From Verrucomicrobiota bacterium (GTDB taxonomy: Bacteria > Verrucomicrobiota > Verrucomicrobiia > Opitutales > Oceanipulchritudinaceae), in assembly GCA_009908535.1 (NCBI GenBank), contig JAAAOD010000046.1, forward strand, positions 1-5,496: a stretch of 5,496 bases of DNA, written 5' to 3'. Shown here one piece after another: positions 1-4,658 of the stretch. Position 1 is the first letter of the stretch. Every line of letters begins with the position of its first letter. A program made the translations under genes and the position numbers. A model generated the notes under the pieces. That model made no database searches and was not told the DNA's origin. It saw nothing but the letters and a program-made list of their open reading frames with translations.

Positions 1-449
1 GGCACCGCAGCCCCCCAGTCATCCCGGGCGTCGAGGAGGCGACGCACACAGAGGCGGGTGGTCTCGTGGTTGCCGGTGCCGAAGGCCATGCCGGGATCGA
101 GGTAGACGATCTCCTCGCCGGGGGGCAGTTCGTAGCGATCCTTTTCCCAGACGGGCACCCAGTGGAGTCCGCGCTCGCGCCAGGGCTTGAAGTGCAGCTT
201 GTAGGCCTCTTTCCAGTCGCGGTCGGCGAGTTCGCGCAGTTCCGGTTCGCCGACGAGAGCGGGAAAGCGGTCGCGAAGCTTCGCCAAATCCGTATCCACT
301 TCCTCACGACAAGAGAAGAAACCGCGCAGCTCATGCTCGTGGGTCTTCCAGTTTTCGTGCAGCATCCAGTGCTGCTGAAGGTCCATACAGAAGTACTCCT
401 CCAGCTCGTCGGCGAGGGCGGGATCGATGGAGAGGCGCAGTTCGATCAT
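1..449 (-). CDS. prmA: Ribosomal protein L11 methyltransferase PrmA, N-terminal part (cut by window edge)
   Basis: Reading from the ATG at 449 gives 149 residues before the window ends, so the protein is incomplete at its C-terminus. It starts MIELRLSIDPALADELEEYF. The diagnostic part is near the end: a DRDWKEAYK segment, an LHWVPVWEK segment, then LDPGMAFGTGNHETTRLC, which is the PrmA block just before the SAM-binding motif (usual form DPGLAFGTGTHPTT). The methyltransferase motif I itself lies outside the window. PrmA uses S-adenosylmethionine to trimethylate lysines and the N-terminus of ribosomal protein L11 in the cytoplasm. The start is supported by a GGAGG at 457-461, seven bases upstream. 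The start codon overlaps the likely original stop of purN as ATGA, which suggests translational coupling. As the sequence stands, the purN frame runs into this one with no stop, so a PurN-PrmA fusion product is also possible. Family assignment is confident; only the upstream boundary is odd. Confidence 0.9.
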   Translation of the reverse strand, partial: MIELRLSIDPALADELEEYFCMDLQQHWMLHENWKTHEHELRGFFSCREEVDTDLAKLRDRFPALVGEPELRELADRDWKEAYKLHFKPWRERGLHWVPVWEKDRYELPPGEEIVYLDPGMAFGTGNHETTRLCVRRLLDARDDWGAAV

Positions 450-968
450 GCGGAAGCCTCCGCCGCGAGACGGGCGACCACCTCCGATACGCACGACAGC
501 CTGGTCAATGATGGGCCCGCCGTCGAGATCTCCGGTGACGTAATGCACGGTACAGCCGGTGACCTTGACCCCGTAATTCCACGCCTGCTCAATGGCGTGG
601 AGTCCCTTGAAGCTGGGAAGGAGACTGGGGTGGAGGTTGAGGATTCTCTTCGGAAAGGCCTTCAGCAGGGGCTCCTTGACGACGCGCATGAAGCCGGCAA
701 GGACGATCCACCCCGCGCCGGCCTCCTGCAGGGCACGCGCCCACGCCTCTTCCCTTTCAGGGGAAAGCTTCGTCTTGAACTTGCCCGGGTCGAGGTAGCG
801 CGCGGGCACCCCGAATTCCCCGCCGAAGCGAAGGATGGAGGCCTCCGGCTTGTCGCTGAAGATGCCGACGGGTTCGGCGCCATGGAGACGGCCCTCCTTC
901 CATGCCGTAAGCAGGGCGCGGGCATTGCTGCCGCGACCGGATCCGAGGATGGCAAAACGCATGGGCAT
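446..968 (-). pseudogene. purN: Phosphoribosylglycinamide formyltransferase PurN with internal deletion and frameshift near the 3' end
   Basis: PurN transfers a formyl group from 10-formyl-THF to GAR, the third step of purine synthesis, in the cytosol. From ATG 968 the protein reads MPMRFAILGSGRGSN (phosphate-binding glycine loop), then IVLAGFMRVV, NLHPSLLPSFKG with the catalytic Asn and His, and GDLDGGPIIDQAVVRI with the catalytic Asp (E. coli N106, H108, D144). After residue 161 (codon 486-488) homology stops: the frame continues GGGRPSRGGGFR and enters prmA at its Met with no stop. In the frame starting at 484, the bases encode EVVARLAAEASA then TGA at 446-448, a typical PurN ending. Compared with E. 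coli PurN, about 22 codons holding the conserved GD and EH..YP positions are missing, leaving one extra base; this implies a loss of about 65 bases. The start at 968 has GGAG at 977-980, eight bases upstream; Met at 962 is the alternative. The gene lies 15 bases after dnaJ. Catalytic residues remain, but the C-terminal region is lost; an assembly error is possible. Confidence 0.8.
457..461 (-). promoter_or_regulatory. Shine-Dalgarno for prmA inside the 3' end of purN
   Basis: GGAGG on the minus strand lies seven bases before the prmA ATG at 449. It matters because the upstream purN frame has no stop before prmA. This site means that PrmA can still be made on its own from the same mRNA, whatever happens to the purN frame. 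Confidence 0.6.
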
Positions 969-983
969 TTCCGGGGCTCCGGT

Positions 984-2147
984 TCAGTCGAAGATCCGCT
1001 TGGCCTTTTCCCAGAAGCCATCCTCGACAGGCTGTTCTGCGTCGCCGCAGGCCTTGGCGAAAGCTTCGAGGTGCCGTCGCTGGTCGCTGTTGAGTTTTTT
1101 CGGAACCTCGATGTGCACGCGCACGAACTGGTTCCCCTTGCCGGCGCCGCGCAAGTTGGGCATGCCCCGGTCACGGAGCTTGAAAACGGTTCCATCCTGG
1201 GTTCCGGAGGGAATCTTCAGGGAAACCCGCCCGCTCTCGTTGGAAAGGGTCGGTACCTCGATGGTTCCTCCGAGAGCGGCAAGGGTGAACTTGATGGGGA
1301 CGTCGCAATACAGGTCGTTGCCCTTCCGTTCAAAGATGTCGTGGTCCTTCACATGAATGACGACGTAGAGATCGCCGGCGGGGCCGCCATGAACTCCCGC
1401 CTCACCGTTGCCACCGGAGCGCAGTTTCTGGTCGGAATCAATCCCCGCGGGAATGCGGATCTTCACGCTCTTGTTGCGGAGGACTCGCCCTTCACCATTG
1501 CAGGCGCTGCAGGCTCGTTCCGGCATCTGCCCGGCGCCGCCGCACGTCGGGCATGCCTGCTGGACCTGGAAGAAACCCCGGGAGCTGACCACGCGACCGG
1601 CGCCGCCGCACGTGGAACAGGTGATGACCCGCGATCCCGGTTCGGCCCCGGTTCCGTCGCAGCGCTCGCAGGCCACGGCCGTACGGTAGGAAATCTCTTT
1701 TTCGGTGCCACGGTAGGCTTCGACGAGAGAGACCTCGAGATCGTAGCGCAGGTCCGCGCCAGCCTGAGCCCCGCCCGCTCCGGCACGGACGCCGCCGCCA
1801 CCGCCGCCGAAGAAGTCGTCAAAGGCGCTGCCGCCGAAGACCTCGCGGAAAATGTCGAAGGGATCGTGGAAGCCGCCCCCGCCGCCGCGGAAGCCACCGC
1901 CCCCGGAAGCCATGCCGCCGGGCTCGAAGGCCGCGTGCCCATAGCGGTCGTAGGCGGCTTTCTTTTCCGGATCCTTGAGGACCTCGTAGGCTTCGGAGAC
2001 CTGCTTGAATTTGTCCTCCATCGCCTTGTCCCCCTTGTGCTTGTCGGGGTGGTACTGGACCGCCTTTTTCCGGTAGGCCTTCTTGATCTCCTCCGCGGAA
2101 GCATCGCGGCTTACCCCCAGCAGCTCGTAGTAATCTTCTTTGGCCAT
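984..2147 (-). CDS. dnaJ: Chaperone protein DnaJ (Hsp40, class A)
   Basis: The 387-residue cytosolic co-chaperone stimulates the DnaK ATPase and delivers unfolded clients to it. All class A parts are present in order: a J domain at about 1-70 with HPD at 33-35; a Gly/Phe-rich linker at about 76-130 with long glycine runs and DPFDIF and DDFFGG segments; a zinc region with four CXXCXGXG-type repeats (Cys pairs 160/163, 177/180, 199/202, 213/216); then the C-terminal substrate-binding domains with SLKIPSGTQDGTVFKLRDRG and a dimerisation end. Length is normal for the family. The ATG follows the grpE stop by six bases, so the two are surely co-transcribed and probably coupled; the only purine-rich stretch upstream (GGAAGAAGGGA) lies inside the grpE end, somewhat far from the start. 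The first codons give MAKEDYYELLGVS, the standard DnaJ start. Nothing appears damaged. Confidence 0.98.
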   Translation of the reverse strand: MAKEDYYELLGVSRDASAEEIKKAYRKKAVQYHPDKHKGDKAMEDKFKQVSEAYEVLKDPEKKAAYDRYGHAAFEPGGMASGGGGFRGGGGGFHDPFDIFREVFGGSAFDDFFGGGGGGVRAGAGGAQAGADLRYDLEVSLVEAYRGTEKEISYRTAVACERCDGTGAEPGSRVITCSTCGGAGRVVSSRGFFQVQQACPTCGGAGQMPERACSACNGEGRVLRNKSVKIRIPAGIDSDQKLRSGGNGEAGVHGGPAGDLYVVIHVKDHDIFERKGNDLYCDVPIKFTLAALGGTIEVPTLSNESGRVSLKIPSGTQDGTVFKLRDRGMPNLRGAGKGNQFVRVHIEVPKKLNSDQRRHLEAFAKACGDAEQPVEDGFWEKAKRIFD

Positions 2148-2153
2148 GATCGC

Positions 2154-2870
2154 TTATTCTGTCCCTTCTTCCGTAGGGGCGTTCGCGGAGGTTTCGGCTG
2201 AGCTGTTGTCCTCTCGGGGGGGGCCACTGGAGACAACCACGGAGGCGGGGCGAAGAAGGCGTTCCTGCAGGCGATAGCCCACCCGTTGCACCTCGATGAC
2301 ATGACCTTCGGGAACCTCGTCGTGGGAAAGGTGGGCCACCGATTCGTGGTAGTTCGGATCGAAGACTTCGCCCTCCGGTTGGATCGGCGTCAGCCCGTTT
2401 TCCGTGAGGGTCGATTCGAGCTGTTTCAGGACCATGCGGAAGCCTTCGGCAAAGGCCCCGCCTCCCTCGTGCATCTCGGCCGACTTCAGCCCGAGCTGGA
2501 AATTGTCGAGGACCGGAAGGAGATCTTCCATCAGGCTGCTGGCCGCCTGCTTGCGGGCCTCTTCCTTCTCGCGGACCGCGCGCTTACGGTAATTTTCAAG
2601 ATCGGCGACCGTTCGCAGGTAGCGTTCCTTATTGGCGTTGGCTTCAGCCACCGCTTCGTCGAGCTTTTGCAAAAGCCCGGAGGTGGCTTCGTCCTCGGCT
2701 GTACGGTCGATCGACTCCGCGGAGCTGTCCTCCCGGGAGCCCTCCTCGGCCTCCGAGGAGGGGGGAGCTTCCTGCTCTGCGGAGGGACTTTTCTCTTCCG
2801 GCGTGTCCGCGGAGACTTCCTGTTCGGCGGGTTCGGTTTCGTTATCCTGTCTATGACGTTTCTTCCTCAT
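2154..2870 (-). CDS. grpE: Nucleotide exchange factor GrpE
   Basis: GrpE releases ADP from DnaK and so resets the DnaK-DnaJ chaperone cycle in the cytoplasm. I place the start at ATG 2870 (238 residues, MRKKRHRQDNETEPAEQ). It has AGGGG eight bases upstream, whereas the in-frame ATG at 2909, 13 codons earlier, has no Shine-Dalgarno. Residues 1-60 are an acidic, Ser/Glu/Ala-rich, probably disordered extension. Residues about 61-110 form the long helix typical of the GrpE dimer, with YLRTVADLENYRKR. Residues about 111-160 include LLPVLDNFQLGL and FRMVLKQLESTL. Residues about 160-217 are the beta domain, with GEVFDPNYHESVAH and the family signature VGYRLQERLLRPASVVVSSG. A short acidic tail ends the protein. 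At 238 residues it is longer than the usual roughly 200, owing to the N-terminal extension and the tail. It is the first chaperone gene after an 86-base gap, so it may have its own promoter. No hrcA is adjacent and I see no CIRCE element. Confidence 0.97.
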   Translation of the reverse strand: MRKKRHRQDNETEPAEQEVSADTPEEKSPSAEQEAPPSSEAEEGSREDSSAESIDRTAEDEATSGLLQKLDEAVAEANANKERYLRTVADLENYRKRAVREKEEARKQAASSLMEDLLPVLDNFQLGLKSAEMHEGGGAFAEGFRMVLKQLESTLTENGLTPIQPEGEVFDPNYHESVAHLSHDEVPEGHVIEVQRVGYRLQERLLRPASVVVSSGPPREDNSSAETSANAPTEEGTE

Positions 2871-2956
2871 GGTTGCGGCCCCTTTCGAGCGGAAAGGCAA
2901 AACCAGCATACCATCGCGGGATCGCGAGGAATTTCAACCGATTTCCCCAGGCCGGT
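2871..2956 (-). promoter_or_regulatory. Intergenic leader before grpE; possible heat-shock promoter region
   Basis: This is the only sizeable gap between genes in the window, and it precedes the chaperone pair, so it is the natural place for a promoter. On the minus strand TTGAAA lies at 2932-2937, a match to a -35 element of sigma-70 or sigma-32 type. Thirteen bases later comes CGCGATGG (from 2918), only a weak match to the sigma-32 -10 consensus CCCCATNT. The sigma-70-like TATGCT at 2905-2910 is 21 bases away, which is too far. A perfect five-base inverted repeat with a four-base loop (TCGCG, GGAT, CGCGA) lies at 2914-2927 and could be an operator half-site pair or chance. No CIRCE (TTAGCACTC-N9-GAGTGCTAA) and no clear terminator for the ACT gene are present. 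Location is good evidence; the exact elements are guesses. Confidence 0.3.
2881..2897 (-). promoter_or_regulatory. Hairpin covering the grpE Shine-Dalgarno, possible RNA thermometer
   Basis: On the minus strand CCTTTC, loop CGCTC, GAAAGG forms a perfect six-base stem. The right arm runs into GGGG at 2879-2882, the Shine-Dalgarno placed eight bases before the grpE ATG at 2870. In the mRNA the stem would pair CCUUUC with GAAAGG and so mask part of the ribosome binding site. That is the layout of simple RNA thermometers at heat-shock genes (FourU and ROSE types pair pyrimidines with the purine-rich site). The stem is short and the outer two G of the site are free, so the effect may be small. The pairing is seen in the sequence; the function is inferred. 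Confidence 0.35.
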
Positions 2957-3337
2957 TCAGGAGGGTTCCTCAAGGGTGTGCCCGGCACGTCCCAGGACCT
3001 CGCAGGCGTCCTGGAACTGGTGTTCACCAACGACCATGTAATCAGTGTCGTGCGTGGAGAGGGAGAAGATGGAAATCTGCCTCGCGGCCAGGGGCACGGC
3101 CAACTGCGAAATGATTCCCGGCAATTCAAGATCGAGTTGGCCGGCAACCCGGAAGGCACGCCAGACCCCGGGAGCAGCCGCACCCTCAGGAACGACGGCG
3201 CTGTCGCAAAAGATCGACAGCTCTTCCTCGGTCCTTGTGATGGAAACGAAGCGCGCTTCCCAGGCCCAGTCCGGAACGGGCTTGCCCGGATCAAAACGAC
3301 AGACGGAAAGCTCGTAGGGGAGAAGTTGTAGCAGCAT
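2957..3337 (-). CDS. ACT-domain protein (small stand-alone type, ACT_7-like)
   Basis: The protein has 126 residues and starts MLLQLLPYELSVCRFDPGKP. It resembles a widespread family of small stand-alone ACT proteins: an N-terminal strand segment with SVCRFDP and PDWAW, a middle with FVSITRTEEELSIFC, then the ACT unit at about 65-120 with GIISQLAVPLAARQISIFSL followed by STHDTDYMVV (family usually STYDTDYLLV). ACT domains bind small ligands, often amino acids, and control enzymes such as aspartate kinase; the ligand here is unknown. The start is set by AAGGAG six bases before ATG 3337. A longer frame from 3355 would begin inside the SDR gene and has no such site. It follows the SDR stop by ten bases and is likely co-transcribed with it. 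No membrane segment or signal peptide is visible. Family call is good, role unknown. Confidence 0.85.
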   Translation of the reverse strand: MLLQLLPYELSVCRFDPGKPVPDWAWEARFVSITRTEEELSIFCDSAVVPEGAAAPGVWRAFRVAGQLDLELPGIISQLAVPLAARQISIFSLSTHDTDYMVVGEHQFQDACEVLGRAGHTLEEPS

Positions 3338-3343
3338 GGCGGG

Positions 3344-3349
3344 CTCCTT
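3344..3349 (-). promoter_or_regulatory. Strong Shine-Dalgarno of the ACT gene, overlapping the SDR stop codon
   Basis: AAGGAG lies six bases before ATG 3337 and shares two bases with the TAA stop of the upstream SDR gene. It decides between two in-frame Met codons (3355 and 3337) in favour of 3337, and the arrangement suits re-initiation by ribosomes ending the SDR frame. Confidence 0.7.
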
Positions 3350-4658
3350 AAGCATTTTCCGTGCCTGACTTTTTGGCGGCGGGTTTTCGCACGGTGGTTT
3401 TTCTGGCAGGCGTTTTACGGGTGGTTTTCTTCACGGTCGACTTCTTGGCTGCCGCTTTTTTGGCCGGGGCTTTCTTCACGGCCTTTTTGGCGGTGCTTTT
3501 ACGTGCCGCCTTTTTCGCCGCTTTCTTCGCGGCGGCCTTTTTCGCCGGGGCCTTTTTCGCCGGGGCCGGCTCCGCGCTGGTCACTTCAGCCACCTTGGCA
3601 CGGGGGGAGGAGGCTTTCGGCTGCGCCTTTTCCGGATCCAGAAAGCCCACGGCTTCCATCGGCGGTCGCGGCTTGCGGCGGCGGCGGCGGGAACGGTTCG
3701 CGGAAGGGGCGTCGGAGGAGGTGGCGTCGTCGGGCGCAATGGGCTTCTCGGAGGCGGCGGGCTTCTCGGAGGCGGCGGGCTTCTCGGAGGCGGCGGAGGC
3801 CGCGGTGCCCTCCGTTTTGGGCTTTTTCCGCTCGGCGCGCTTTTTGCGGCGGCGCTTTTCGGATTCGAGGCGATCCTCCTCCTCAAGTTGTTCCTCGGCC
3901 TCGATCATCTCGCGGGGCACGGTGTAGGGAACGGGCTGGGGCTCGGGGTACGGGAGGCGGCGGACAGGTTCCATTTCCTGCTCGCGGGTGCGCAGGGGCC
4001 GGATGACCAGTTCGGTGATGGTATTGCCGAATCGGCTTTGTAAAAGCTGTTCAACGGCCTGGGCGACGGCCTCGGGATCGATGGCGGCCTGGGTGAGGGC
4101 CCCGGGAAACAAGCGACCGCGGCCGCCCCGGCCGCGGTTGGGTTCGGGCGAGAGATGGCAGACCTTGACCCCCTCATCGCGGAGGTCCTCGAAAAGCCGT
4201 TCGCCCATCCACTTGAGGCCCCCGCTGGCAGCGGCCCCCGCGGGGCCCCCGCTGCTCGTTTCCGCGATGGAGGCGCCGAGTTGGATGACGTATCCCTGCA
4301 GATCGCGGAGGCTCGGCGCAAGGGTGCGAAGAAGGACGAGCGGGCAGAGCAGGTTGATGCGGAGAACCTGTTCCAGCTCACGGTTTTCCATTTCGGGGAA
4401 AGCGTTTTTCCCGAAAAACTTGGCATTGTTCACGAGGAGGTAGACGCCTTTCTCCTTTTGCACAATCGCCCTGGCGGACTTTTCGACCGCTTCCGGGTCG
4501 GCGAGGTCGCAGCCCACAGGTTTGAAATTGATGTTCTGGAGGGAGCAGCGGCTGTAATCCCCGCCGAGGCCGTAGACGCGAAACCCGAGTTCGATCAAGC
4601 GTCGCGAAACAGCTTCGCCGAGAGCGCTCGAAGCCCCGGTAACAATGGCTATATCCAT
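3348..4658 (-). CDS. SDR-fold protein with histone-H1-like Lys/Ala-rich C-terminal tail
   Basis: This is a 436-residue protein in two halves. Residues 1-220 look like a short-chain dehydrogenase/reductase: MDIAIVTGASSALGE (nucleotide loop, with Ala12 where TGxxxGxG has Gly), CDLAD at 50-54 (adenine pocket), NNAK at 77-80 (usual NNAG), Asn102 in RINLL, and Ser130 in QLGAS. At the catalytic YxxxK position my by-eye alignment gives SGGLK (Ser145, Lys149), so the Tyr seems lost and classical oxidoreductase activity is doubtful. Residues about 221-436 are not SDR: a Pro-rich link, a charged, probably helical stretch (about 250-280), three copies of AASEKP (289-306), an Arg cluster (322-329), then from about 365 to 432 a run of AKKA/PAKKA units like histone H1 tails or AlgP. 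Such tails bind DNA or RNA. Its start overlaps the upstream radical SAM gene by ten bases with no clear Shine-Dalgarno, so coupled translation is likely. SDR fold is confident; function unknown. Confidence 0.85.
   Translation of the reverse strand: MDIAIVTGASSALGEAVSRRLIELGFRVYGLGGDYSRCSLQNINFKPVGCDLADPEAVEKSARAIVQKEKGVYLLVNNAKFFGKNAFPEMENRELEQVLRINLLCPLVLLRTLAPSLRDLQGYVIQLGASIAETSSGGPAGAAASGGLKWMGERLFEDLRDEGVKVCHLSPEPNRGRGGRGRLFPGALTQAAIDPEAVAQAVEQLLQSRFGNTITELVIRPLRTREQEMEPVRRLPYPEPQPVPYTVPREMIEAEEQLEEEDRLESEKRRRKKRAERKKPKTEGTAASAASEKPAASEKPAASEKPIAPDDATSSDAPSANRSRRRRRKPRPPMEAVGFLDPEKAQPKASSPRAKVAEVTSAEPAPAKKAPAKKAAAKKAAKKAARKSTAKKAVKKAPAKKAAAKKSTVKKTTRKTPARKTTVRKPAAKKSGTENA
3536..3565 (-). 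repeat. 15-base unit, two tandem copies, in the lysine tail
   Basis: Two perfect copies of CCTTTTTCGCCGGGG on the plus strand encode PAKKA-type repeats on the minus strand. They are part of a longer, less regular AKKA-coding region (about 3370-3570), so the repeats most likely reflect growth of the tail by slippage. Confidence 0.8.
3741..3794 (-). repeat. 18-base unit, three perfect tandem copies (AASEKP)3
   Basis: The plus-strand unit GGGCTTCTCGGAGGCGGC occurs at 3741-3758, 3759-3776 and 3777-3794 without a mismatch. It is in frame in the SDR-tail gene and encodes AASEKP three times. The unit length is a multiple of three, so copy-number changes would lengthen or shorten the linker without a frameshift. 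The identity at third codon positions suggests recent duplication. Confidence 0.95.

Noticed and set aside
66..2201. A 711-codon open frame on the plus strand
   Set aside because: It lies antisense to the whole of grpE's end, dnaJ, purN and prmA, which are clear homologues. Its protein shows no recognisable domain. Long antisense open frames are expected opposite GC-rich genes.
2871..2909. Longer GrpE starting at ATG 2909
   Set aside because: There is no Shine-Dalgarno before it, and the extra 13 residues overlap the ribosome binding site of the better start at 2870.
2937..2956. AACCG...CGGTT inverted repeat just after the ACT stop as a terminator
   Set aside because: The stem is only five bases, the loop is twelve, and no T-run follows, so it is not a convincing intrinsic terminator.
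2286..3041. 251-codon plus-strand frame opposite grpE
   Set aside because: The minus strand encodes an unmistakable GrpE over the same bases, and the plus-strand product matches nothing I recognise.
3536..3794. Short repeats as a CRISPR array
   Set aside because: The repeats are directly adjacent with no spacers, lie in frame in a coding region and encode simple AKKA and AASEKP units.
3581..3886. Minus-strand Pro/Arg-rich frame inside the SDR-tail gene
   Set aside because: It is an alternate frame of the repetitive GC-rich tail coding region, with proline runs coming from the 18-base repeats; no start signal supports it.
3361..3927. Plus-strand frame giving a very hydrophobic Phe/Ala-rich protein that looks like membrane segments
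   Set aside because: It is the complement of the AAG/GCC-rich lysine/alanine tail of the SDR gene; Lys codons read backwards as Phe. There is no independent evidence for it.
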